A stretch of DNA of 64,000 bases from Bretschneidera sinensis. Its lineage: Eukaryota; Streptophyta; Magnoliopsida; Brassicales; Akaniaceae. Made by a program: the position numbers and the translations under genes. The notes under the pieces are model-generated. The model saw only the letters and a list, made by a program, of their open reading frames with translations, ran no database searches and was not told the origin of the DNA. Positions 10,404 through 22,738 of this stretch are shown one piece after another; position 1 is the stretch's first letter, and each line of letters begins with the position of its first letter. The stretch covers positions 76,503,317 through 76,567,316 of the forward strand of contig CM043701.1 in the NCBI GenBank assembly GCA_023935145.1. The letters run 5' to 3'.

Positions 10404-12587
10404 GTTCTTGAGGGAGAAGCTATGGCTATAGCTACATACTTAGTAAATAGATCACCCTCTAGAGCTTTAGAGCTCAAGACTCGCATTGAGATGTGGAGTG
10501 AAAAACCCCCTGAATTAAACAACCTTAGAACTTTTGGATGTGCTGCATATGCACATCAAAAGGAGGATAAACTTAGCCCTAGATCTAGAAAATGTGTATT
10601 TCTAGGATATGGTGATGGGGTTAAGGGATATAGGTTGTGGTCTCTGGAAAAGAAGGGCATGAAACTGATTATAAGTAGGGATGTTATTTTTAATGAAATG
10701 ATATTTCCCTACTTGGAGAAAACTAACCCTGCAGGGGCTAGTGAGCAAACCAGTCTGGAAGTTGTGGAGCATCGCATCAAGAAGAACTCGGTTCAGATAG
10801 AGCAAAGGAGGCAAGAGGGTTCAGACCAAGTAGAGCCCTTGGATGAAGGCCAAGCTCAAGAAACTCAAGAAGAGGCTGAATAAGAAGAGGTTGATGCAAC
10901 AAGTTAGAATGACTATCAGCTCACAAGAGACCGGGGAAGGTGGGTGGTTAGACCACCTTTGAGATATGGGTTTACGGATGCTAATGTAGCAGCTCCTTGA
11001 AAAGAAGGAGAGGTTGAACAAGAAACTTACAGGGATGCCATGGAGTGTAAGGATTCGCCAAGATGGAAGCTAGCTATGGAGGAAGAAATAGATTCTTTGA
11101 TGAACAATAACTCTTGGGAGTTGGTGCCCAAACTTGAAAAGCAGAGAGTTGTGGATTGTAGATGGCTCTACAAGATCAAAGAAGGGAATACTCCAGAGGA
11201 TGAAGTCCAGTATAAAGCTAGGCTGGTGGTGAAGGGGTTCACACAAAAAGAAGGCATAGATGTTACCAAAATCTTCTCACCGGTTGTGAAGTATAAGACG
11301 ATATGGATAGTATTGGCATTAGTGGTCCAATTTGATTGGGAAATTGAGCAAATGGATGTGAAGACAGCCTTCTTACATGGAGAGCTCGATGAGACCATTT
11401 TCATGAGGCAACCCGAAGGCTATGGGGAAGGAAGGCAGGGAGAGTTTGTGTGCAAATTAAAGAAATCTCTCTATGGCCTGAAGCAATCACCTCGACAATG
11501 GAATAAGAGGTTTGATTCCTTTGTAATCAGCTTGGGTTTCATGAGGAGCTACTATGATTCATGCTTGTACTATAAGGGGCAGAAGGTTGAGGAAGTGGTG
11601 ATCATCCTCATCTATTTTGATGACATGTTGCTGGTTAGGAGCAACATGGAGAGGATAAAGAAATTGAAGGCTCAACTCAGTGAGGAGTTTGAGATGAAGG
11701 ATCTTAGCCATGCACAAAAGATCATTGGGATGTGTATCATCCGGGAAAGGGAGAGAAATAGATTGAAGATCTCTCAAACATCCTACATAGAGAAGATGGT
11801 ATCTAAATTCTTTATGGAAGATAGCAAACCAGTGAAGGTTCCCCTTGCTGGTCATTTCAAGTTCTCCAGCGATCGGAGTCCGAGATCGGAAGTGGAGAAG
11901 AAGGAAATGGAAAAAGTCCCCTACTCTAGTGTGGTTGGTTCTGTTATGTTCACCATGGTTAGCACTAAACCTGACATTGCTCATGCAATGAGTGTTCTTA
12001 GTAGGTTTATGAGTAATCCCGAAAAGGAGCATTGGCTTGGGATGAAGTGGTTGCTAAGGTACTTGAAGGGAAGCCCAGAAGTAAGGCTAGTTTATGAGAA
12101 GAGGGGTAAGTCCATCTGCCTTGAGGATTTTTTGGATTTGGACTATGGAGCAGACCGGGATAAAAGGAGATTAATTACCTCCTACTTCTTCAACTTAAAT
12201 GGATGTTGTGTAAGTTGGAAAGCTTAGTTGCAGCCAGTGGTAGCACTCTCAATAACCGAGGCTGAGTACATAACGGCTACAGAGGTCATTAAGGAAGTTA
12301 TGTGGTGCAAAGGGTTACTAGAAGAGTTGAAGGTACTGGAGGAGCAGGTTGTCATGTTTTTGGATAGTCAAAGTGCATTGCACTTGTGTAAGAATCCGGT
12401 GTTCCATGAGAGGACAAAGTACATGGATGTTCGGTATCATTTCATTCGGGAAAATGTTACGAAACGATGCATCCATGTGGACAAAGTAGCCACGGAAGAA
12501 AATCCTGCGGATTTGGGTACTAAAGTTCTACCTCTAAGTAAGTTCAATCATTGCCTTGGATTACTTAGGATTGGATTTGGTTAATTG
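10404..12587 (+). pseudogene. Copia pol remnant: integrase C-terminus, reverse transcriptase, RNase H
   Basis: One reading frame runs through the whole region, broken only by four point stops: TAA 10881, TAG 10905, TGA 10998 and TAG 12225. It begins inside the integrase C-terminal region (AIATYLVNRSPSRALEL, then FGCAAYAHQKEDKL and FLGYGDGVKGYRLW). RT follows from 11040 (WKLAMEEEIDSLMNNNSWEL, DVKTAFLHGEL, SLYGLKQSPRQWNKRF). The metal-binding box reads YFDDM (about 11612) where copia RTs usually have Y-V/I-DDM/I. RNase H with SITEAEY and LHLCKNPVFHERTKYMDVRY ends at 12584. Gag, protease and the integrase core are missing because the frame starts only ~120 bp after the primer site. No active product is possible. 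Confidence 0.93.
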
Positions 12588-12651
12588 ATGACTCAAGATG
12601 AGTTTGGATCCCAAAGCTCTCGGGAAAAATGGTTTGGGTTTAAACACTTAG

Positions 12652-12665
12652 ACAAAGGTAGAGAT
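12652..12665 (+). other. Polypurine tract
   Basis: The sequence acaaaggtagagat lies directly before the 3' LTR, matching the AAGGTGGAGAT-type tract that precedes many plant copia 3' LTRs. Confidence 0.8.
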
Positions 12666-13678
12666 TGTTGGTATTTTTCTAAGGTTTAAACATTTCTAAA
12701 CATGGCTCAAAGATGGTTAAAGTATAAACCAAGGTTGGATTATTAAAATAAAGCAAGTTAAAAGACTGCACACATGTGTGTGCATCACTTTGGAGCAAGT
12801 TAAGGGTAGGTGCACTAGTGTGCACACTTCAACAAACAAGTAGGAAAAGTGTGCGCACTGGTGTGTGAAGGGGCAGCATCAGTGTGCGCCACGTCGCCCT
12901 TTCACCAGTGCCTAGGCATCCAGAATGAAGACCCCCTGACCCATGCTAGTTCCATGCCACTCCCCACCAGTGTCGTGCCTTCCAGAATGGGCTGCAAGTG
13001 TGCCCTGCTCAGCCCCATGCCGCCCCCTGTTGAGCGCCTAGGTGCTAGGCACACCAAAGCACACATGGACAGCATGCTTTAACCTCCTCTTGGGTGCGTG
13101 GATGCAAGGTTAAAATGCACAGCACCACTTAGGATTGATGGAGGACCATGGTTAAGTGGCAATCAAGATCTAAGGGTGGAGATTGACTCACAAGAATGGA
13201 CAAGAAGTGGGTGCACTATATAAGGGGTTACCTAGCTTCACTCTCATGTAACAAGTAAAAGAATTACATTGTGACATTGTGTTAGATCAATTTTAATACA
13301 AGAGAGAATTGTGTGAGAGTAAGAAAGATCAAATACAAGAAGGACTCATTGTAGTGAGGCTGGTTGTAAAGAGAGAGAAGTCTAGATTAGATAGAGAGCA
13401 TTGTTAGTTCTTATCTTCTTCCTTTCTTCTCTTCTTAGTTTCTTCAAGAACTTAAGCTTCTTGAAGAGGGTTGTTGTAATTGTAAAGAACCATTGATTTA
13501 GTGCAGAGAGTTTGGAGGAACTCATGGGGACGTAGGCACATTGCCGAACCTCAATAACAAATTGCTTGTCTTCTTTTCTTTCTTGCTTTCGATTGCTGTA
13601 TTTCTCTTTACAAGTCATTCTAGACTTGGGTGTTTGGAAGATCACCACCTGGGCATCTTGTTAAGGTGATTTCCAACA
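12666..13678 (+). repeat. 3' LTR of the copia element
   Basis: A 1013-bp LTR with intact TG...CA ends (TGTTGGTATT...CCAACA). It is close to the 5' LTR over its full length, with scattered substitutions and single-base indels. A TATA-like ctatataagggg lies at about 13216. Confidence 0.93.
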
Positions 13679-15492
13679 AGATCTCTTGGTACCTTTTAGA
13701 AAAATTAGCACATCACCAACAAAAAAAAGATGAAAAATACTTGTAGCAACCTCCAAAACACTATACCGACTGATCAACCTTTGGTCCATTTAGTGATTCA
13801 GATTCCTAGTAAAAAGCACCCTCAACTAGAATAAGCTACCGAGGAGAAAACGGATCATCTTGTCTCAAACCCTTAGAAGACGTAAAAAAACCCACACTAA
13901 GAATCATTTAACATAATTGAATACCACACATTCAATATATAGTGAAAAATAAAGTCACATCAAGTTTTAAAAAACCTAAACTGCCTAAGAGTGCAAAAGA
14001 AAACCCCACTCCAGTTTATCATAAGTTTTAGACATGTCTATCTTGAACACCACATTTGACCCTGAGTATTCTTATTAATATATTTGATCATTTCATGGGC
14101 TATAACAATTTGTTCATGAATACCATGCCCCACAAAAAACCTAACTTGTTTTGCATAAATCAAGTTTGGAAGCAAAAGACTAATCTAGTTGCCAAGATCC
14201 TCGAGATAATTTTGTACATGAATGTACATAAACTGATAGGCCACAATTCAAATAAAGACTTAGGATTATTCACTTTTAGAAGTAATATCAAGTTTGTGGA
14301 GGTGAATGATTTTAGAAGGGCTTCCCTGTGGAAGAAATCTTGAGTAACATCAACCACACCTGCACCAATAATGTCCCAACAAGCTTGAAAAAATGTCCAA
14401 TAAAACCATCAACCCCCAGGACACTATTAGGATCCAGATCCATAACTGCTCCAAAAATTTCCTCCCTATTCGGAATAGCACATAATTGACCATTTTGTAC
14501 TTTAGTCACCAAAGGTGGAACATAATGCAACAAATAAATCAAGGAAGCCTTTGGGTTGTGAACAACTTTTGAGAATGCTCCACGTGACTTCAACTGCATT
14601 TTAAACTTAGGGTGAAGAGTTATTTCCTTTATGAAAGCTTAAAAAAACTTTGTTTTACGATATGCTTTTGTTAACCATTTAACTCGGACCTTATCTCTTA
14701 CCATAGATTCTTCAATCCTCATTACCTTGTTCAAATTCTACTTAGCCTCACATAAATTAGTCACATGATCCGTCGAAAATACATTCTTCAAATTACATTC
14801 AGCCCTCATCACCTCATATTGAGCCAAATGATTTGCTTATTGACATCCCCAAAAACCTCCCAATTCCAATGTTTAAGTTGTTATTGCACATACTTTAATT
14901 TCTGCTGTAACCGAACCATAAGCAACCCAATAATTGTTTGCTCCCACAAACTTTTAATAAAGTCTTTAAACTGATCATGCTCAAACCCCACTTTGAAAAA
15001 CTGGAAGGGTTTAGGATGAAGAACCAAATTCACAACCGAAAGCATAATAGGCACATGATCTGAATACATTCTAACCAAGTGCTTCACCTTAGGAGGGGGA
15101 AAAGAAGCTAAGAACTTACTATTCAATAAAAATCGATCCAATTGACACCAACATCAAGAAGCACCAAGATGATCATTGGACCAAATAAAAACGTTACCAT
15201 CAAAACCCGGATCTAATAAACAATTCTTGCCTATAAAATCAATACACTTGTGCATCGATTTGACATCAATAGGAACCAAACCACACTTCTCACCTGAATT
15301 AGCCACCACATTAAAATCACCCCCCACAAACCAAAGGCCATTTAGAGCAATGCCAAATTGAGTGAGATCTGACCATAAATCCCTTCAATCATTTCTCGTG
15401 CACTTAGCATAAACTAAAGACCCAAAACAAAAGTAGTATTGGCCAAAAAATTTATCTTAACCGAAATAGATTGATTAGTTATCTGCATTAAC
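13679..15492 (-). pseudogene. L1-type LINE, middle part (endonuclease to reverse transcriptase)
   Basis: Minus-strand pieces in LINE order. The end of the endonuclease: LNGLWFVGGDFNVVANSG near 15345-15290 and VRMYSDHVPIM inside 15141-14881. The RT N-terminal part, 14599-14312: NREEIFGAVMDLDPNSVLGV then DGFIGHFF. An RT block at 14357-14160: LILLLKVNNPKSLFELWPIS then LCTFMYKIISRILATRL. Near 13720-13680 the RT reads DVLIFLKGTKRS, close to the usual FADD..LF motif, and then stops at the copia insertion. Multiple stops and frameshifts are present. Confidence 0.87.
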
Positions 15493-15655
15493 CACTACAA
15501 GATAAAAGGTTATCGCCGACGCTTTGTGTGGTGTCGAAGCGCAAATACCGACGCTTAGAGAAAGCACCGCAATGTGGCTATTTTTTCGGCGCTTGTAAGC
15601 GCCGGTATATTTCGGTTCTTTCAAAATATACCGGCGCTTCTAAGCGCCGATATAT
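15493..15655. repeat. Left CACTA terminus with subterminal palindromes
   Basis: After the terminus come repeats of the core ggcgcttgtaagcgcc and relatives: ccgacgctttg at 15519, cggcgcttgtaagcgccg at about 15588, and cggcgcttctaagcgccg at about 15632. They are inverted-repeat units of 18 bp separated by AT-rich spacers. Confidence 0.85.
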
Positions 15656-15879
15656 CTGTTTTATTTTTTTTTCACATTATTTTGGTTTAATATTGTACAA
15701 TAAAATGAACCATTCAATAAATAGAATGTACTATAAAATTTAAAATGTTCTTCAATATATAAAATGTATAAAATTTCAAAATGTTCTTCAATATATAAAA
15801 TATACCATCATCCATAAAAATTCTTTTACTCAGTACAAAAGTCATCTCATGTACAAAAAAAAAAAAATCATAGGGCATC

Positions 15880-18800
15880 ACACTTGACATCAATTTTGAG
15901 GTCCTTTACGAACCAATTGTTTTAGTAAAGACTTCAGCTCATCCATTTGGGATTGTATACTGTTCATTTGATCATTGTGTTTAGCTGAAATTTCTTGAAT
16001 CTGATGCGACAGTTGTTCAATCTAATGCAACTGTTGTTCAATCTGATGCGCATGCTGTTGATTGGTTTCTTCCATTTGTGCTCTCAGACTATTTATCTCT
16101 TCAGCATAAGCCCCATGGTATCCCATTTCATTCCTCATTTGAGCTGAAAGTCCAAACAAAGCAGAGGGTATAACTCCGAAACCCTGACCTCAGTCATGAC
16201 CGAAACTCTCTTCACCCATAAGCTCGGTGAAGACTTCATTTTGTATTACTAAATTATTGCTAGCATAAAAGGATCCTGAAGCTGCAACAAGTTAAGCAAC
16301 ACGAGCTTCAGCTGTCACCTACAATTAGGAAACAATAAAGATTAAACTCCTCCGAATATTTAGTAGTTAATTACAGCGAAATATACACAAAACAAAAGGT
16401 GCTTATCATATTTTATAGAAAAAAGGGCAAAATTTTCCCTATTTTTCCATAAAACCTCCTGTAAGAAAAACAAATATACAATCCAAACAATGTAGCCAAT
16501 TCACAACCAATTTTAACTGATTTCATTCAATCAGTAGTCAACCAGAAATACAAGGGGATGAAAAAAGGGAAATGTTTCAAAACTATGGTCTTCTAACTAT
16601 AATGGTTTTCAAAAGAAGTTTCAAGTGGTGAACATGGTGATAAATGTTTCAAACCAGATGCAACATGTCTTGCACCTCCTATAGCACTAACTTCAAACAC
16701 AGTGCTGAAAACTTAGGAGTTTTCTTAATATGCTAGGAAATCAGCTTCGCAGTATGACACATGCCCATATAATCTTGTTATTAAAACTCTGAAATATCAC
16801 AGTCTAGAACTATATCCCACCAATCTGATTATATACACATTCAATGTGTATTATATATACCGCAGACCATTTCTATGTTTAAATAACATAACAAAGAACT
16901 TCATACGGGACTGGTGTTAACTCTAAATCAGAAAATAGTGGATATGTTTGGTTAATTTTTATAATTATCTTAAAGAATCAAGGCCATATTGATCTATATA
17001 ATCCTTTTTTATTTAAAAAAAAATTCATCTAGATCTACATATGATGCAAGAACGTGAGTATAGGACATCATAGTTTCCAAAGTTTATCAAAAAAGAACGT
17101 GACATCATAGTCAAAAAGCCAAGAAGTGACCTAGAGATATGAGCGTGCATCACATCAGATTATATATATCAAAATTAAGAGACAAACTTTAAAGGACATC
17201 ACCATGTATGTATGGCTTAAGAATAAGAAGAGAATATATCAAACTAAACTGTGATTAAAAAAAGTCTCAACTCAGTGGCATCTATATGACTTTATCATTT
17301 GATTATTTAATGACTGGATGAGATCAATTGGCATTATTGCAAAATAACATAAAAGTGATGCCAAATTGTCAAATTTTGACACTAACCCAATTGACTGGGG
17401 AGCCTATTCTTGATAAGTAATAAATGATTTTTAACCAAAAAAAAAGAAGAAAAAGAGATTTACTTTAGGCACATTCAAACAAGGATATAACTATCAATAG
17501 AAGAGGCCAAATTTAAAGTTGAATGTATCAAATCCATAAACTTAAGCCCAATATCCATTTAAGCATAACTTATAATAATAGTCCAATACTATCCTTTTCA
17601 TTTCCTTTATCACTAATGAGCTGCCAAAGCTCTTTGACCACCCTTCTAATCTCCAAACATGTGGGGATTGGATAAATGAAATCTCAACATCATGTTTCAA
17701 GGCATAATCCTATAATGCCACCAAAAGGCATGACCTCAAAAGCTTGAAGCACTATTATCAGCTCATTTGTTTGAATTTTAAAATCAAACTCTGGAAACAC
17801 AGAAGAGATACAGTAGACCATAATATGCTCATCCAATCCTGCACCTACCACTTAGAAAAGGGTAATGGGGCATTGTTTGGATGTTTCAAGCTTCCAGGTG
17901 TTATTATTATCCTCTATGACTTGGGCCCTCAAGAGCTATAGAATGAACTCAAAAATTAGTCAGGAGAGATATTCCAAGTTCAAGTGTTCATTATAAGAGG
18001 AAAACAAAGGAGGTGGGTGTCATTTCAGTCCTTAACATCAAAATAACCATAAAGTACCTATTTATTCAACAATGAAAAAGAGAGATATATCAGAGGTTCT
18101 GCAAATATGATAACTGTAATTCTTAAAACAAGAAGATAATGATACATTCCTTCAAGGAACCACAATTATAACCACACAACACCACAATTTCTCCATAATT
18201 CGTGGTGTTTTCCTCTTCTATTACCACCCTACAATGGTGGTTGAGCAAAGGTCTCCATGGAATGGTCATAAACCTTACTCACCCAATAGAAGTCAAATAT
18301 TAATTAAAACAATCAAGAAAACAACATCAACTTTAATTTTACTCGGAGATTCAAAACCCACCTTAAACGCCTTCATACAACATGATTTATTTAGTGTTAG
18401 CCATGATAGATAGGTCATTTTTTTAATTTCTTTTCCATTCAACAGTTCTGCCTCATATGGCAGTGCTGAATGCCATCCTATGTAGGTCCACATGAAGCTG
18501 ACCTGGGCACTGCTGCTGCAGCAAGTGGCTCGCCTAGGCACCACTGCTGCCCTGAGCAGGGAGCAGCCCTATGAGCCGCTGCCTTATGGAGGCGGTGGTG
18601 CCCAAATTAAGTTTTAATTTAGAAGTTTTAGTTTTAAATCTAATTTTAAGTTTAATTTTGAGTTGGTAAATATGGAAAATGCAATGTCATGTCAAGGGAA
18701 TTGGGAGATTCAACAAGTTGGGAATTATTTAAGAAAATCTACAAGGCAAAAATTAGTTTGGGTTTGATAATTTATCTTCGAAATGGATAGTAAAAGATAA

Positions 18801-19551
18801 ACTCAGCTTAACATTTGGCAACCATGATAAATAAATACAATTTTCATCTTTGATCAACCAACAAATGTACAGTGAACTTACCATAAATTGTCGTGATGCA
18901 TCATCAATAAAAGTCTCATCCATGCGTTTATGAGTTTCAGCAAAAAACTCTACGCACCCGGGCTCATTCCCATGTGTCATCTCCTACTATGTATGAAAAA
19001 AGAGTTCAAATTGTGACTCAATACACTACATCTCAAATGAAAGATTTGATGAATGAAGCAAATTAACTCACATATTCATCCCGTCTTCTAGCAAAACTCT
19101 TTGAACCAGACGTGTGAGGACATTGTTGTCTTTAACGTGCCACTGTCCCTATAGTAGAATATTTCTACACCAATAATAAACCAATTGAATAATCAGTCAT
19201 TATTAGAAAAATAGAAACAATGAGAATCCAAATGAACATAATTATCTTAAAACAACCTCACTCTGGTTAGAGAACCAGTAGTTCACCAGTTTCTTCCACT
19301 GGTCTTGATCTACGCCTTTTAGAACATCATTGCTCAAAACTTGTTGTTTTGTTTTGTTTCTCACATAGTCCCTTTTCAGCACATATCAGTAGTACCTCTA
19401 TTTTTTCCCTATCATCCTCAACAAAATGTTGTCTATCGCCTCAATCGTAGGGTAATGGAACTTCCTCTACCACAAAGAAAGGAAATTGATGTCAAATAAG
19501 CATTATTGGTGTTAGGGATTATGCATGTACAACACCATGAATACAATAAAA

Positions 19552-19593
<42 letters not shown>

Positions 19594-20235
19594 GGCAATC
19601 AATGGTTATTAAGTTGTTATTCAATCAATGGTTATTAAGTTGTTACTTACCCGAATCAATATAACAAGGTCCTTCTTGTAGCTAGAAGGGACCTTCTTCC
19701 AATCCATGTAATTAAGCGGACAAAGGTTCCCTCTCTTCGCAACGTTGCCCAACCAGCTACTTAACATTTGGCCACCTTTTTTAATAGGTTGATGATGTGC
19801 ATTGAAGTGGACCATAATTTTTTCCCCAAGTTCAATGGACCACACTTGTGAGGTTCTCAGGACATGTGTTTGATTCCTCACCCTCCCTTCAGAATCTATA
19901 CATTGAAAATATAAATTTTATAATTAGTATAACAATGTGGTATCAAACTAGTTATAGAGAGAATGTATTCTAATACAAAAATTACCAATTATCTCTTATT
20001 GTTCACTATCATTGTGATCACTTCCCGTTGTTATTGGATCGATCCCAGAATCATTTTGTGAGTCATGATCATCATCAAGGTGATACTCATGCTCATCGTG
20101 AATATCTTCTTGCTGGTGTGAAGACTCAGCAGTATACTGGTTTGACATGTTATCTCTAATTGATGGAGGGATATTTTTTGACCTATACATCTTGCAATCT
20201 GTATACATAAAAACATTAAAATGATTATATCTCAC
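15880..20235 (-). pseudogene. TNPA-like CACTA protein gene (Transposase_24 / plant Ptta-En/Spm type), broken
   Basis: Collinear exon-like pieces run from 20235 to 15880. An acidic N-terminus starts at about 20195 (MYRSKNIPPSIRDN; HDEHEYHLDDDHDS). 19890-19640 reads WSIELGEKIMVHFNAHHQPI, GNLCPLNYMDWKKVP. 19450-19265 reads KFHYPTIEAIDNILLRMIGK and later GVDQDQWKKLVNYWFSNQSE. About 19130-19075 has HTSGSKSFARRRDE. 18980-18880 has EFFAETHKRMDETFIDDASR. The C-terminus (16310-15880) is a Gln-rich coiled coil. This order matches plant Transposase_24 proteins, which bind the subterminal repeats. Stops at about 19375-19390, 20000, 16295, 16190 and 16025 show decay. Introns are large; 16330-18740 gave no recognisable exon, although an unidentified conserved-looking stretch occurs at 17600-17950. 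Confidence 0.78.
19557..19589. repeat. (TA)n microsatellite
   Basis: About 16 TA units in an intron-like part of the TNPA-like gene. The run produces a spurious Ile/Tyr frame. Confidence 0.95.
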
Positions 20236-20239
20236 ACTA

Positions 20240-21479
20240 TCAAGAATGCATTAAAAGTTAACAAGAATTAGAAGAACCACACCTGAAAGATAGGAATGGT
20301 CAAGGGATCGCAGCAAATGTAGCAATCAATAACTTCAGAGTACCTGAGAACAAATGAACAAATAAGTGATTCAAATAGAATTTAAAGAACAAGCAATACT
20401 CAATGATACAACTAAAACAGAAATTTACGACATTCTAAAGTAGCATTCCACAAACTATACGCAAAAAAGTTTAGAACTCTTATTAAAATATTTTTGACAA
20501 AGGAAGGCATAATCACAAATTGATAATCACATGTTAGTACTCCATATATTACAATTGGTCCCATTCGAACGTGAGTCTTTATTTCTTCTATTAACTTCTC
20601 TTTAAACAAAGAGAAATAACTTATATATATATATATGAAATCGAACAAATAGCCCAAGTTGTGAGGATCGAACCTACAGGGATCTTGTAATCCCTGTCTC
20701 AAACTTTTGATAATAAATTTAATGTTTACGTTGGAATCGGTTCTATCAAATAAGTTGGAATCAGTTATATCAAAGAAATCACAAGGATCTATCATCGATG
20801 ATTCAAGATCTGATAAAAATAAGTAGGTTCAAAGAACGAATATCAAATCTGTCCATAAATATAGTGTTGCTTGGGAAAACAACTAAATTCTTCATTGTCA
20901 TTTTCCCCATCACCATCACCATAACCAAAACAATTATTTTACCATCCACAAGTTCTCATAAAATTAACACTACCCAAAATGTAAGATTAATTTAATAACA
21001 AAAGAAAATTTATGAGTTATTATGAAAATAGGTCAAATTACACGGTTATGTATGTATTTTAATCTTAAAAAAATTGAAAAGCAATGCCTGACTAATATAT
21101 CAATTTTGCTCGACCTTAATGCTGAACATCATGAATTTTATTTCACCACAATTTTTTTTTCACCTTCACAAATGATGGTAAAAAGTTGCGAAATTTTGAT
21201 ATAATTTGCAGCTACTTGGTTGACAGAATGGTACTAGCAGCTACTCATATTTGCATACACATGACGTGACAAGAGAACTTCAGGGAAGCTTTTAAACACT
21301 TCATGTGACTACCTCATGTGACAGAACAAGACAGTAGTAAGTCCAATTACAAGACATGAAAGATCAAGCGTATGTTTGGTGTTTAGTCTAGATGGATTTC
21401 CTGGCACTATAAGCCCTTTTAAACTTTTAAAGTTTTTGGCAAAGCAATTTAAATGAACTTTTGACAAAGTAAAAGTCCA
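20240..21479. other. CACTA internal spacer, nothing recognised
   Basis: Lies between the TNPA-like gene and the PPR fragment. AT-rich and without a credible gene. A short stretch at 20640-20700 (gaggatcgaacctacaggga) recalls gypsy LTR sequence but is too short to call. Confidence 0.4.
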
Positions 21480-22424
21480 TCCAGCAGATAGAGTGGATGA
21501 AGCTGTGGAAATATTTGAGCAGATGGAGCACAGCAGGAAGGTTCCCTGTGCGTATGGTTATAACACTGTGATTATAGGTTATGGCTCAGTTGGAAAGTTT
21601 GATGAAGCATACAATTTATTAGAGAGACAAAAGGCAAAGGGGTGCATTCCAAGTATGATTGCATATAATTGCATTTTTACATGCCTTGGGAAGAAGCGGA
21701 GAGTGGGGGAGGCATTAAGAATCTTCAAGGAGATGAAGTAAGATGCAGTGCCTAATTTTTCAACCTATAATATTCTTATTGACATGCTCTGCAAAGCTGG
21801 AAATCTTGATGTTGCTCTGAAGGTTCAGGATGCCATGAAAGAAGCTGGCTTGTTTCCTAATGTTGTGATTGTAAATGTAATGGTTGATCGACTTTGTAAA
21901 GCTCAAAAACTTGATGAAGCTTGTTCTATATAGGGATGGTTCACCAAGTTTGCACCCCAGACGAGATTACATTTTGCTCACTTATAAATGGCTTAGGCAA
22001 GCATAGTAGGGTGGATGATGCCTATGGGCTTTATGAAAATATTCTGAATTCTGATCATAATCCAAATGCTATTGATCCCTGATTAGGAACTTCTTCAACT
22101 GTGGCTGGAAGTATAATGGTCACAAGTTTACAAGGAAATGCTCAAGAGGGGCTGTTCTCCTGATCTGATGCTTTTTAATACCTACATGGATTGTGTCTGG
22201 AGAAACTAAGATAGGCAGGGCTTTGTTTGAGGAAATTATGGTTCACGGATTCATCCCAGATGTGAGAAGTTATTCAATCCTAATTCATGGCCCTGTGAAA
22301 GCTGGTTTTGAACATGAAACCTATGAGTTGTTTTATGCAATGAAGAAGCAAGGCTGTGTTTTGGACACCCATGCGTACAACACTGTTATTGATGGATTCT
22401 GCAAGTCTGGCAAATTGAACTAAG
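21480..22424 (+). pseudogene. Captured fragment of a P-class PPR protein gene (like Arabidopsis At3g06920)
   Basis: About 0.9 kb encodes successive 35-residue pentatricopeptide repeats in broken frames. Visible repeats include VDEAVEIFEQME, YNTVIIGYGSVGKFDEAYNL, YNILIDMLCKAGNLDVALKV, VNVMVDRLCKAQKLDEAC, and YSILIHGPVKAGFEHETYEL followed by YNTVIDGFCKSGKLN. Intact members of the family bind organellar RNA. This copy starts mid-repeat, stops mid-repeat, has no start codon or transit peptide, and carries stops (TAA about 21739, TAG about 21931) plus frameshifts between 21931 and 22193. It lies inside the CACTA borders on the strand opposite the transposase gene, so it is a transduplicated piece. 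The resemblance to At3g06920 is from memory of that protein and should be searched. Confidence 0.85.
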
Positions 22425-22738
22425 GAAAAAAGGGAAGAAAATCTATTATGCACTAAAGTTCTAATGACTATAGATTATCATTCTTACATCAGTTAGAAAT
22501 TAACCAAGTTGTAATGAAAAAGACTCTAAGAAGGAAAGAAAATCATAGACTTGTATGCATAACAAATGTCCAAATGAATTGAGAAGCACATGAATTTATT
22601 TGCATATACCCAAGTCTTTAAGCATTATCGGGTAGCTATGCCATATCAAAATGTGATGTAGTCAGGACATGAAATGTTAGCAACCAACAAAGCAAAAGAA
22701 TATTGTCCAAAAACTGTATGCACGTTGAGAAAGGTTAC
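22425..22738. other. Spacer between the two captured gene pieces
   Basis: No coding signal. If the exon at 22739-22800 was captured with its introns, this would include the following intron, since a GTAACC donor begins at 22738 on the minus strand. Confidence 0.4.

Larger units (their letters stand above)
9241..13678 (+). mobile_element. Ty1-copia retrotransposon with both LTRs, internally deleted
   Basis: It comprises two ~1013-bp LTRs, a primer-binding site, one broken pol frame and a polypurine tract. The internal region is only 2.4 kb: gag, protease and most of integrase are absent. The element lies inside a LINE. The 5-bp flanks (aagca on the left, agatc on the right) do not match, and the LINE halves on the two sides are not contiguous, so flanking DNA was lost or rearranged. 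The RT and RNase H resemble the Tnt1/Tork type, judged by eye. Confidence 0.92.

Noticed and set aside
17600..17950. Possible additional captured gene piece inside the CACTA element (complex, less AT-rich sequence).
   Set aside because: Readable frames on either strand give no family that I recognise and there are no clear splice sites. Left as part of the TNPA-like gene interval.
18470..18600. GC-richer patch inside the TNPA-like gene (gctgctgcagcaagtggctc and a nearby mirrored part).
   Set aside because: It looks like a small insertion with partial inverted repeats, but no ends or duplication could be fixed.
20031..20216. 61-codon Met/Ile-rich frame.
   Set aside because: Shadow of the acidic N-terminus of the TNPA-like gene in another frame.
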